NCBI GenBank assembly: GCA_028867235.1
Contig: JAGWGS010000052.1
Span: 1-7,668 of the forward strand
Source: Nitrososphaerota archaeon
GTDB taxonomy: Archaea > Thermoproteota > Nitrososphaeria > Nitrososphaerales > Nitrosopumilaceae
Direction of reading: 5' to 3'
Length of the DNA stretch: 7,668 bases
Shown here: piece by piece, positions 1-6,402 of the stretch
Position numbering within the stretch: position 1 is the first letter of the stretch
Layout: the number at the start of each line of letters is the position of its first letter
Notes under the pieces: generated by a model
The model's database searches: none
What the model was told of the DNA's origin: nothing
The model's input: only the letters and a program-made list of their open reading frames with translations
Program-made: the position numbers and the translations under genes

Positions 1-1149
1 TCTGCTGTATGTGGACTAGTTCCTACTCCGTGTTTACAATATGCTACAAAGAAACTCGGGTATAATGGCGGTATAATGATTACCGCATCACACAATCCTC
101 CGCAATATAATGGACTAAAGGTTATTGCAAAAGATGGGATTGAAATATCAAGAGAAGATGAGTTCAAGGTGGAAGAGATTTACTTTAAGAAAAAATGGAA
201 AATATCCAAAAAATTTGGTGCAATTACTATTGAATCAAAAGCAATTGATGCCTATCTGTCAGGGATTAAAAAACAAATAAACATAAAAAAAATAAAATCA
301 TTGCATCCTACAATAGTATTAGATCTTGGTAATGGTGCGCAAGCAGTGACCGCGCCTATATTGTGCAAAGATCTTGGCTGTAAAACAATTCTGATAAATG
401 AAAAAATTGATGGAGCTTTTCCTGGTAGAGGTTCAGAGCCTACGCCTCAAAATTTAGGAAAATTATCAAAAATGGTTATAAAATCAAAAGCTGATCTTGG
501 AATAGCATTTGATGGTGATGGTGACAGAAGCATTTTCTGTGATGAATCAGGAAAAATTCTCACAGGTGACAGATCCGCATTGTTGTTATCAAAATATATT
601 TTACAAAAATATCCTAAATCAAAATTAATTACTTCTGTCAATTCAACATTAGTAATAGAAAAAATAGCTTCTGATTCGCAGTCAAATGTTTTACGAACTA
701 AAGTAGGTAGTGTTGAGGTATCACGTAAAATGGTTAAAGAAAAAGCAATTATTGGTTTTGAAGAAAACGGCGGTTTTATGTTTGGTAACCATAATCAGGT
801 AAGAGATGGATCCATGACAATGGCAATATTGCTTGATCTTTTGGCAACTACTAGAAATTCTTTGTCTGAGGAAATGAATAACCTTCCTCCGTCTTTTACT
901 ACAAAAGATAAAATCAATTGTACAAAAGATGAATTCAAGAAAATTATTCAAATGTTGCAATCAGAACCATACAAAAAAGATCTTACCGATGGAATCAAGT
1001 TATCATTAGACGCCTCTAGTTGGATAATGGTAAGACTCAGTGGTACTGAGCCTATAGCTAGGATATACGCAGAATCTTCGTCACAATCTAAACTTGATGA
1101 AATATTTGGTAAATATTTACAAAAAGTAAAGACAGTACTTGACAGATAA
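1..1149 (+). CDS. glmM: Phosphohexomutase (phosphoglucosamine mutase-like), 5' end cut off by window
   Basis: Alpha-D-phosphohexomutase family; in archaea such enzymes interconvert 6-phospho and 1-phospho sugars, here probably glucosamine phosphate on the way to UDP-GlcNAc, in the cytosol. The frame is open from base 1, so the true start lies upstream; 382 codons are visible, and the family's usual ~450 residues implies roughly 70 are missing. The ATG at 76 is internal: it sits directly before the catalytic phosphoserine loop TASHNPP (Ser codon at 88-90). In order follow the Mg-binding loop DGDGDR (511-528), the sugar-binding loop EENGG (760-774) and the C-terminal phosphate-binding loop RLSGTEP (1033-1053). 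All four active-site loops are intact. Substrate choice between glucosamine, mannose and glucose phosphates cannot be settled from these motifs, so the symbol is tentative. It ends 60 bp before the ribosomal operon, which has its own promoter. Confidence 0.88.
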   Translation, partial: SAVCGLVPTPCLQYATKKLGYNGGIMITASHNPPQYNGLKVIAKDGIEISREDEFKVEEIYFKKKWKISKKFGAITIESKAIDAYLSGIKKQINIKKIKSLHPTIVLDLGNGAQAVTAPILCKDLGCKTILINEKIDGAFPGRGSEPTPQNLGKLSKMVIKSKADLGIAFDGDGDRSIFCDESGKILTGDRSALLLSKYILQKYPKSKLITSVNSTLVIEKIASDSQSNVLRTKVGSVEVSRKMVKEKAIIGFEENGGFMFGNHNQVRDGSMTMAILLDLLATTRNSLSEEMNNLPPSFTTKDKINCTKDEFKKIIQMLQSEPYKKDLTDGIKLSLDASSWIMVRLSGTEPIARIYAESSSQSKLDEIFGKYLQKVKTVLDR

Positions 1150-1152
1150 CAC

Positions 1153-1160
1153 TTTTAAAA
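1153..1160 (+). promoter_or_regulatory. TATA box of the L7Ae-S28e-L24e-ndk-aIF5B operon
   Basis: TTTTAAAA lies in the only gap (1150-1209) before the operon. Using the spacing of the clear TATA boxes elsewhere in this window (about 30 nt from the first T of TTTAAA to the transcript start), transcription would begin near 1184. That leaves a leader of about 26 nt with a Shine-Dalgarno site in it. The start site is inferred, not seen. Confidence 0.55.
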
Positions 1161-1198
1161 CCAATTGTAAGCACACAAAGAATGGAAATGATCCCAAT

Positions 1199-1205
1199 GG
1201 GTGAT
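1199..1205 (+). promoter_or_regulatory. Shine-Dalgarno site that decides the L7Ae start
   Basis: GGGTGAT contains GGTGAT, a six-base complement to the archaeal 16S 3' end (ATCACCTCC). It ends 4 nt before the GTG at 1210. An alternative in-frame GTG at 1201 lies inside this site, so it is a poor candidate start. This is the strongest SD site in the window. Confidence 0.7.
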
Positions 1206-1209
1206 ACAT

Positions 1210-1596
1210 GTGGCTAAGGCTTATTACGTAAAGTTTCAGGTGCCGGCTGACTTGGTTAGCCCAATATACGAAGCTGTAAGAGTTGCACATCAAAGTGGCA
1301 AAGTAAAGAAAGGTACCAATGAAGTTACAAAAGCAATAGAACGAGGAATAAGTAAACTAGTAATTATTGCAGAAGATGTAGAGCCTGCAGAAGTAGTTGC
1401 ACATCTTCCTATACTGTGTGAAGAACACGGAATTCCATATGGTTTTGTTCCAAGTAGACAAGATCTAGGTAAATCTCTAGGAATTGATGTTACTTCTGCT
1501 GCTGCTGCGATATTAGACGCAGGAGATGCTCAACATATAGTAGACCAAATTGTGGCATCATTGTCGCAGGTAAAAGGCGGTCAAGCTAACCAATGA
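1210..1596 (+). CDS. rpl7ae: Ribosomal protein L7Ae (eL8), kink-turn RNA-binding protein
   Basis: 128 aa with a GTG start. Archaeal L7Ae binds kink-turns in 23S rRNA and is also the core protein of C/D and H/ACA guide RNPs and of RNase P. The RNA-binding signature GTNEVTKAIERG lies at residues 35-46. It is followed by the family core EDVEP (55-59), a HLPILCEEHGIPY-type segment (65-77) and the conserved ...QDLGKSLG region (84-91). Starting at 1210 gives MAKAYYVKF, the usual family N-terminus, and places the GTG correctly behind an SD site. The GTG at 1201 would add three residues and overlap that SD; an in-frame TGA at 1189 excludes anything longer. First gene of a translation operon; its stop overlaps the next start as ATGA. 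The C-terminal tail (KGGQANQ) is variable in the family. Confidence 0.95.
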   Translation: MAKAYYVKFQVPADLVSPIYEAVRVAHQSGKVKKGTNEVTKAIERGISKLVIIAEDVEPAEVVAHLPILCEEHGIPYGFVPSRQDLGKSLGIDVTSAAAAILDAGDAQHIVDQIVASLSQVKGGQANQ

Positions 1597-1799
1597 GTAC
1601 TGAAGTTCCTACTTCTGCCGAAGTTATACAAATAGTGGGTAGAACTGGAATTGCTGGTGAAGTTATCCAAGTACGAGTAAAGATACTAGATGGAAAGGAT
1701 AGAGGTAGAATCCTTACAAGAAATGTTAAAGGTTCTGTAAGAATGTCTGACATTCTTATGTTGCGAGAGACAGAACGTGAAGCTAGAAAAATAAAGTGA
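1593..1799 (+). CDS. rps28e: 30S ribosomal protein S28e
   Basis: 68 aa, the usual family size. eS28 is a small OB-fold protein near the mRNA exit region of the small subunit. The sequence carries the family core VGRTGIAGEVIQVRV (residues 15-29), the RNVKGSVR segment (43-50) and the C-terminal signature LRETEREARKIK. The ATG overlaps the L7Ae stop (ATGA, 1593-1596), implying translational coupling. Only an imperfect SD-like AGGCGG lies upstream (1575-1580). The gene ends in tandem stops, TGA then TAA (1797-1802), and the first stop is built into the SD-like site of the next gene. Confidence 0.95.
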   Translation: MSTEVPTSAEVIQIVGRTGIAGEVIQVRVKILDGKDRGRILTRNVKGSVRMSDILMLRETEREARKIK

Positions 1800-1800
1800 T
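1794..1800 (+). promoter_or_regulatory. SD-like site overlapping the S28e stop, for L24e
   Basis: AAGTGAT contains GTGAT, complementary to the 16S 3' tail, and holds the TGA stop of S28e. The TTG start of L24e follows six bases after AAGTGA. The same arrangement recurs before aIF5B (2406-2411). Confidence 0.5.
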
Positions 1801-1805
1801 AAAAA

Positions 1806-2009
1806 TTGAGTGTCCTTGTCAAGCCTTGTAGTTTTTGCAATAAACCTGTAGCAAAGGGTTCAGGTACCATGCTTGTGAAAAATGATGGTACAGTATTTTG
1901 GTTCTGTTCTTCAAAATGTAAAAAGAACATGCTAGTCCTAAAACGAGATCCAAGAAGACTCAAGTGGACCAACCGATATGTAAAAGGCGGAATTAAGGTC
2001 AAAAAGTAA
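1806..2009 (+). CDS. rpl24e: 50S ribosomal protein L24e (zinc finger)
   Basis: 67 aa with a TTG start. eL24 is a small zinc-ribbon large-subunit protein. The four zinc ligands are Cys8, Cys11, Cys34 and Cys38 (C-x2-C ... C-x3-C). The DGTVFWFCSSKC segment (27-38) and the basic RDPRRLKWT stretch (47-55) are family hallmarks. The TTG at 1806 is the only start that keeps the first Cys pair; the next in-frame ATG (1869) would remove it. An SD-like site precedes it. The protein ends immediately before the ndk ATG with no gap. Confidence 0.94.
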   Translation: MSVLVKPCSFCNKPVAKGSGTMLVKNDGTVFWFCSSKCKKNMLVLKRDPRRLKWTNRYVKGGIKVKK

Positions 2010-2411
2010 ATGACTGAACAAACATTATTCATTGTAAAGCCAGACGGAGTAGAAAGAAAACTCGTTGGAGATATTGTCTCGAGATTTGAACACAAGGGCT
2101 TTAAAATTGTAAAACTGAAGATGTTTACTTTTACAAAACAAATGGCTGAAGAATTTTACGCAGTACATAATACGAGACCTTTCTTTGGTGAATTAGTTTC
2201 TTTTATCACATCAGGAAGTGTTGTTGCAGCTATAATAGAAGGAAATAATGCAGTTGCAACAACCAGATTGATGATAGGATCTACAAAATCATTTGAGGCA
2301 GCACCAGGAACAATAAGGGGAGATTTTGGATTAGGAATATCTGATAACATCATCCATGCTTCTGACTCTAAAGAAAGTTTTGAAAAAGAAATAGCTGTGG
2401 TATTCAAGTGA
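2010..2411 (+). CDS. ndk: Nucleoside diphosphate kinase
   Basis: 133 aa. Transfers the gamma-phosphate of ATP to NDPs through a phosphohistidine, keeping GTP, CTP and UTP pools filled. The catalytic His116 sits in NIIHASDS (113-120); Ala after His is an allowed variant of the usual Gly. The nucleotide-site residues Lys10, Tyr50, Arg56, Thr92, Arg103 and Asn113 are all present, each shifted by two from the common family numbering. The ATG follows the L24e TAA directly; an AGGT about 11 nt upstream is a weak SD. It lies between a ribosomal protein gene and the GTPase aIF5B, an arrangement common in archaea, which fits a role as local GTP supplier although proximity alone does not prove it. Confidence 0.97.
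   Translation: MTEQTLFIVKPDGVERKLVGDIVSRFEHKGFKIVKLKMFTFTKQMAEEFYAVHNTRPFFGELVSFITSGSVVAAIIEGNNAVATTRLMIGSTKSFEAAPGTIRGDFGLGISDNIIHASDSKESFEKEIAVVFK
2406..2411 (+). promoter_or_regulatory. SD-like site overlapping the ndk stop, for aIF5B
   Basis: AAGTGA carries the ndk TGA (2409-2411) and a four-base GTGA match to the anti-SD. The TTG of aIF5B starts exactly six bases later, as at 1794-1806. The match is short, so coupling to ndk translation probably matters as much as pairing. Confidence 0.4.
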
Positions 2412-2417
2412 AGATAA

Positions 2418-4202
2418 TTGCAAATACGACAGCCAATAGTCGCAGTTCTAGGTCACGTAGATTCTGGTAAAACATCACTACTTGATAAAATACGGGGTAC
2501 TGGTGTACAAGCAAGAGAAGCAGGTGGAATCACACAACATATTGGTGCAAGCTTTCTTCCTTCTGAGATATTAAAGAAAGTATGTGGGCCGCTCTATGCA
2601 AAAATGGGAGGTGCAAACCAGGAAATACCTGGTTTACTCGTGATTGATACACCAGGTCATGAAATATTTACAAATCTTAGGGCACGAGGTGGTTCTGCTG
2701 CAGATATTGCAATTCTAGTTATAGATGTCAATAGAGGATTTCAGCCACAAACAAATGAAAGTCTAAAAATCCTCCAGAACAGAAAAGTTCCATTTGTTAT
2801 AGCATTAAACAAAGTAGATATGATTTCTGGATGGAAAAAGAATCCAAAAACAATGTTCATATCACAATCTGTGAAGGAACAAGATTCGTTTGTTCAGACT
2901 GCTCTTGATGAATTGCTCTACAATGTAGTAGGGACATTATCAATTCTGGGATACAACTCTGAAGCATTTTACAGGGTAAAAGATTTCTCAAAAGAAGTTG
3001 CAATAGTCCCAGTCAGTGCACGAAGTGGAGAAGGAATGCCTGAATTACTAGCAGTGTTGGTTGGATTGACACAGCAATACATGCAAAAAAAACTAGATCA
3101 AACAGAAAAAAAGACACGTGGTATTGTTCTTGAGGTAAAAGAAGAGATCGGACTTGGAATGACTGCAAATATGATATTAATTGATGGTACTCTGAGAAAA
3201 AGTGATTCTGTTCTAGTTGCTAAAAGGGATTCTGTGATAGTAACAAAACCCAAGGCAATTCTTCTTCCAAAACCATTAGATGAGATGCGTGATCCCAGGG
3301 ATAAATTCAGACCAGTAAGTGAAGTAGCTGCAGCGGCTGGCATCAAAATTGCATCTCCTGATCTTGATGGTGTGCTTCCAGGAAGTCCTGTTTATGCAAC
3401 TACTGACGAATCAACAATTGATGATCTCAAAAAGCTAATCGAGTCTGAGATGAAATCTGTATTTATCAAGACTGATACGAAAGGTGTCATTCTAAAATGC
3501 GATACAATTGGATCATTAGAAGCATTGACTGATATGCTAAAAAAACAGAATGTTCCAGTGTCTACTGCAGATATTGGGCCTGTTACACGACGCGATGTTA
3601 TGGAAGCACTTGCAATCAAAGAACGAGATAGACATCTGGGTGTAATAATAGCATTTAATGTGAAAATTTTAACGGATGCCCAAGAAGAGGCAGAAGCAAA
3701 CCACATTAAAATTTTCCATGATCAAGTAATCTACAGTCTTATTGATACTTATGTAAATTGGGTTCAAGATGATACTGCAAATGAGGAGAATGCTATCTTT
3801 TCGGAACTTACACCAATATGTAAATTCACTTTTCTGAAGGGTTTTGTTTTTAGAAAAAATAACCCTGCTGTGTTTGGAGTTTTAATAGATGCAGGAACGT
3901 TGAAACAAAAAGTACCTGTAATGAGTACAGATGGGAGAAAAATTGGAATTGTACACCAAATACAAGAAAATGGTAAAAATGTAGATGTTGCAAAAAAAGG
4001 TAAAGAAGTAGCTGTATCAATTCAAAACGTAACAATAGGCAGGCAAATATCTGAAGAAGATGTTCTCTATTCTTTTCCTCCATCCCCAGAAGCTAAACAA
4101 CTGCTCAAAACTTTCTCTCACAAATTGAGCCCTGAAGAGTTTCAAACACTACGAGAAATAATAGAGATTCAAAGAAAAGTTAATCCACTTTATGCTTACT
4201 AG
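2418..4202 (+). CDS. infB: Translation initiation factor aIF5B (IF2-like GTPase)
   Basis: 594 aa with a TTG start. aIF5B is a ribosome-dependent GTPase that helps place initiator Met-tRNA and join the subunits. The G domain has the P-loop GHVDSGKT (12-19), switch I GGITQHIG (36-43), DTPGHE (77-82), NKVD (131-134) and a SAR motif (200-202). A beta-barrel domain II (about 235-345), domain III (about 350-460) and the C-terminal tRNA-binding barrel domain IV (about 463-560) follow. There is no intein. TTG 2418 is forced: an in-frame TAA (2415-2417) lies directly upstream, and the next in-frame ATG falls after switch I. Last gene of the operon. Its TAG (4200-4202) overlaps the stop of the convergent thioredoxin gene in the palindrome CTAG. 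Confidence 0.97.
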   Translation: MQIRQPIVAVLGHVDSGKTSLLDKIRGTGVQAREAGGITQHIGASFLPSEILKKVCGPLYAKMGGANQEIPGLLVIDTPGHEIFTNLRARGGSAADIAILVIDVNRGFQPQTNESLKILQNRKVPFVIALNKVDMISGWKKNPKTMFISQSVKEQDSFVQTALDELLYNVVGTLSILGYNSEAFYRVKDFSKEVAIVPVSARSGEGMPELLAVLVGLTQQYMQKKLDQTEKKTRGIVLEVKEEIGLGMTANMILIDGTLRKSDSVLVAKRDSVIVTKPKAILLPKPLDEMRDPRDKFRPVSEVAAAAGIKIASPDLDGVLPGSPVYATTDESTIDDLKKLIESEMKSVFIKTDTKGVILKCDTIGSLEALTDMLKKQNVPVSTADIGPVTRRDVMEALAIKERDRHLGVIIAFNVKILTDAQEEAEANHIKIFHDQVIYSLIDTYVNWVQDDTANEENAIFSELTPICKFTFLKGFVFRKNNPAVFGVLIDAGTLKQKVPVMSTDGRKIGIVHQIQENGKNVDVAKKGKEVAVSIQNVTIGRQISEEDVLYSFPPSPEAKQLLKTFSHKLSPEEFQTLREIIEIQRKVNPLYAY

Positions 4203-4579
4203 GCATATTTTTGAGCAAGCATGTGTAATCCTGGCTCTCCTACTGCACCCATTGCCTTGTCAACAGGTTCTCCATTGCTAAATACTAGAAATGTCGGAAT
4301 TGAATACACTCCATATCTCTGTGATATTCCAGGCGCATTATCCACATTCACTCTTGCAAATCTAATAGTTTTGTATTTTTTGGCAATCTTCTCAAAAATG
4401 GGGGACATGAACTGGCATGGACCACACCATGTTGCCCAAAAATCCACAATTATTGGTGTATCACCTGTTATGGATTTGTCAAAATTGGAATCTGTTAAAT
4501 CTAAAATCTCTGGTTCCTTGTATGATTTCATCTCTTCCAGTTTTCTTTTCATGATCTTTTCTAATTCTTCATCTACCAA
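4199..4579 (-). CDS. trxA: Thioredoxin with charged N-terminal extension
   Basis: 126 aa with a TTG start (4577-4579). A cytosolic disulfide reductase: active site WCGPC (51-55), buried Asp46, cis-Pro95 in SIPTF (93-97) and a C-terminal GAVGEP segment (111-116). The thioredoxin domain begins near residue 24. Before it lies a charged, probably helical stretch, DEELEKIMKRKLEEM (3-17), that ordinary thioredoxins lack and that resembles the N-terminus of PDCD5-family proteins. In-frame ATGs at residues 10 and 17 are possible starts, but a TATA-like site at the right distance supports the TTG; no SD is seen. Forty bases downstream of archease on the same strand, it may be co-transcribed with it or use its own promoter. 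Its stop shares CTAG with the aIF5B stop. Confidence 0.92.
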   Translation of the reverse strand: MVDEELEKIMKRKLEEMKSYKEPEILDLTDSNFDKSITGDTPIIVDFWATWCGPCQFMSPIFEKIAKKYKTIRFARVNVDNAPGISQRYGVYSIPTFLVFSNGEPVDKAMGAVGEPGLHMLAQKYA

Positions 4580-4602
4580 AACTAACTTGATTTAGATACT
4601 AG

Positions 4603-4614
4603 CCATTTAATAAT
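4603..4614 (-). promoter_or_regulatory. Possible TATA box of the thioredoxin gene
   Basis: On the minus strand ATTATTAAATGG lies in the 40-bp gap after archease. The T of TAAAT is 30 nt from the TTG start; in the best promoters of the window this distance is 28. It therefore predicts a transcript with almost no leader. AT-rich gaps give such matches by chance, hence moderate confidence. Confidence 0.4.
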
Positions 4615-4619
4615 TTAGC

Positions 4620-5036
4620 CTAGAGATCTAAAATGAATCGCATCAAAACAGGTTTTTCCTCTTTGATCTCCATCAAATGATAAGTTGGCGCCTTGATCTC
4701 CATCTTAAAATGATGTTTTTCAACATTTATCTCCTCTCCGCTGATATTTGCTAACAAATGGCATGCGTTATTTTTTGTTATTTTAACATGGAATGTTTTT
4801 ATTGCAAAACCGTCTGTTACTGTGAGAATTATAATTTCTTCAAGCCAGTTATACAACAAACTCTTCAAATTATCTGCATGAAGCTCTATGGTCCTATTTT
4901 CCTTGACCTCAACTGACTTTATGTCAATAATCGTATCCACAACAGATACACCGGCATTTTCAAAGGCTTCATCTATCGTATTGCCAGTAACCTCAATGAA
5001 TGCATCTGTCATGTGTTCCAGATATCGATAAGTCAT
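4620..5036 (-). CDS. Archease, cofactor of RtcB RNA ligase
   Basis: 138 aa, normal family size. Archease activates the tRNA-splicing ligase RtcB by promoting its guanylylation. Family signatures are the N-terminal YRYLEHMTDAFIEV (3-16), the helix LLYNWLEEII (60-69), KAPTYH (115-120) and the invariant C-terminal LDL (136-138). Acidic residues Asp11, Asp38 and Asp137 match the three positions expected for the metal site; that assignment is from memory of the family. The ATG at 5036-5034 sits about 29 nt from a TATA box, suggesting a leaderless mRNA. RtcB itself is not in the window. The gene diverges from hisS across 85 bp and is followed by thioredoxin on the same strand. Confidence 0.93.
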   Translation of the reverse strand: MTYRYLEHMTDAFIEVTGNTIDEAFENAGVSVVDTIIDIKSVEVKENRTIELHADNLKSLLYNWLEEIIILTVTDGFAIKTFHVKITKNNACHLLANISGEEINVEKHHFKMEIKAPTYHLMEIKEEKPVLMRFILDL

Positions 5037-5058
5037 AAATTGATGAACATGTTACACA

Positions 5059-5067
5059 CTATTTATT
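5059..5067 (-). promoter_or_regulatory. TATA box of archease
   Basis: On the minus strand AATAAATAG; the T of TAAATAG is 29 nt from the A of the ATG at 5036, against 28 nt for the two best promoters of the window. Predicts a leaderless or one-base-leader transcript. It shares the 85-bp gap 5037-5121 with the divergent hisS promoter. An 8-bp palindrome AACATGTT (5046-5053) lies between box and start, of unknown meaning. Confidence 0.55.
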
Positions 5068-5093
5068 CTAACAATGATTTGATAATCAGAAAG

Positions 5094-5102
5094 TCTAAAT
5101 GC
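5094..5102 (+). promoter_or_regulatory. TATA-like element of hisS
   Basis: TCTAAATGC begins 28 nt before the TTG at 5122, which would give a leaderless transcript. It departs from TTTAAATAA at three positions, so it should be weaker than the other boxes here. A small palindrome TGATAATCA (5080-5088) lies just upstream. Confidence 0.4.
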
Positions 5103-5121
5103 ATTAGAAAAAGAATGAGTC

Positions 5122-6402
5122 TTGAAATTGGAACTACCTCGTGGAATGAGAGACATTGAATCAAATGAGTCTTCTAAAATTGAATATATTCGTCAAAAAT
5201 TCATAGAAACATCAACCTTGTTTGGTTTTCAATTTATGGAACCGTCTCCTCTTGAATTACTATCTGTTCTTGAAACAAAAAGCGGCCCATCAATAAAAAA
5301 TGAAATCTATCATTTTACTGATAAAGGAGATAGGGAAGTGGCATTACGTTTTGATTTTACAATAGGGCTTACCCGCTTTGCTACATCACAAAAATCTATG
5401 AGATTGCCTGCAAAAATTTCTACATTTGGAGGTGTGTGGCGTTATGATGAGCCGCAAAAGGGTAGATATCGATTTTTCCATCAGTGGGATATCGAAATCT
5501 ATGGCGAACCAAATATAGAATCTGATGCAGAAATAATAGATTTCACATCAAAATTCCTATCTAGTATAGGTCTTGAGAATATTGTAATTGATGTATGTGA
5601 TAGAGAACTAGTAGAATCCTATGTCAAGAATATTTTCAAGACTGATTCACCTGAAGTTATTGGAGATATTCTCAGAGCTGTTGACAAGATTCAAAAAAAG
5701 AGAAAACAAGACATCATTAAGGAATATCAAGAAAAAGGATATTCTGTGCCTGAATTAGAAAAAATTCTTGATTTCTCTGAGATAAAAGGATCTCCTGCTG
5801 AAATAGAACAAAAAATTGATACTACGCAAATAAAAAACTGGGACAAGATTTTACAGTTATTTGAGACTCTACAAAACAGAAATGTGAATAATGTTCGAAT
5901 CAATTTCGGTATAGTGAGAGGACTTGATTATTACTCTGGAATTGTATTTGAGGTATTTGAAAGGGATTTTGATGTAGGTGCACTGGTAGGTGGTGGTAGG
6001 TATGATACTTTGACTAGGGCCTTTGGACGAAATGATCTTGGGGCAACTGGTGCAGCTGGAGGAGTAGAAAGAATTGCATTATTGCTAGAAAAACAACAAG
6101 TAGAATCAAGCAATAAGAAACCTAGAGTTTCTGTAGTCTTTGCTAATGATACCATGCAAAAAATTGCAATTAATATTGCGTCTAAATTACGATTAGAAGG
6201 AATAGCTACGGATGTAGAATTATCAGTAAAGTCCTTGAAAAAACAAATGGAGATTGCCTCTGACTCTAAATATGTGATAATAATTGCTCCAAAAGAATAT
6301 GCTGAAAATTGTGTTATACTACGAAATATGGAAAATGGGTCTGAAACCTCAATACTGATTGATTCTGTGTTAAGTGAAATTAAATCTAATCTTGGACTTT
6401 AA
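5122..6402 (+). CDS. hisS: Histidyl-tRNA synthetase (HisRS)
   Basis: 426 aa, class II synthetase that charges tRNA-His. The N-terminus LELPRGMRD (3-11) is typical. Visible elements: LRFDFTIGLTR (75-85; many homologues have a Pro where Gly82 stands), motif 2 around WRYDEPQKGRYRFFHQWDIE (106-125) with Arg107, the histidine-binding signature RGLDYYSG (266-273), GGRYD (291-295), and motif 3 ending GGVERIALLLE (313-323). The anticodon-binding domain spans about 334-426. The TTG at 5122 is forced by an in-frame TGA at 5116-5118; the nearby ATG at 5115 is out of frame and soon terminated. No SD is seen, and a TATA-like element fits a leaderless mRNA. Its 3' end overlaps the convergent aIF6 gene by 17 bp. 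Confidence 0.96.
   Translation: MKLELPRGMRDIESNESSKIEYIRQKFIETSTLFGFQFMEPSPLELLSVLETKSGPSIKNEIYHFTDKGDREVALRFDFTIGLTRFATSQKSMRLPAKISTFGGVWRYDEPQKGRYRFFHQWDIEIYGEPNIESDAEIIDFTSKFLSSIGLENIVIDVCDRELVESYVKNIFKTDSPEVIGDILRAVDKIQKKRKQDIIKEYQEKGYSVPELEKILDFSEIKGSPAEIEQKIDTTQIKNWDKILQLFETLQNRNVNNVRINFGIVRGLDYYSGIVFEVFERDFDVGALVGGGRYDTLTRAFGRNDLGATGAAGGVERIALLLEKQQVESSNKKPRVSVVFANDTMQKIAINIASKLRLEGIATDVELSVKSLKKQMEIASDSKYVIIIAPKEYAENCVILRNMENGSETSILIDSVLSEIKSNLGL

Noticed and set aside
76..78. ATG at 76 as start of the first gene
   Set aside because: The frame is open to base 1, and starting here would cut away the first part of domain I and leave the phosphoserine loop at the N-terminus.
1201..1203. 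GTG at 1201 as start of L7Ae
   Set aside because: It lies inside the GGGTGAT SD site. GTG 1210 is properly spaced and gives the usual N-terminus.
1586..2095. 169-codon minus-strand frame opposite S28e, L24e and ndk
   Set aside because: It is antisense to three certain genes, has no recognisable protein features, and lacks promoter support.
4221..4595. 124-codon plus-strand frame over the thioredoxin gene
   Set aside because: The opposite strand encodes an intact thioredoxin with WCGPC and cis-Pro; this frame has no family features.
5041..5046. TGATGA as box C of a C/D guide RNA
   Set aside because: No CTGA box D follows at a suitable distance on the same strand, and a single six-base match is expected by chance.
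5046..5088. Palindromes AACATGTT and TGATAATCA in the archease-hisS gap as operators
   Set aside because: Short AT-rich palindromes are common by chance; no second copy is seen and no regulator is encoded nearby.
5115..5117. ATG at 5115 as start of HisRS
   Set aside because: It is out of frame with HisRS and meets a stop within about 15 codons; the in-frame TTG at 5122 gives the correct N-terminus.
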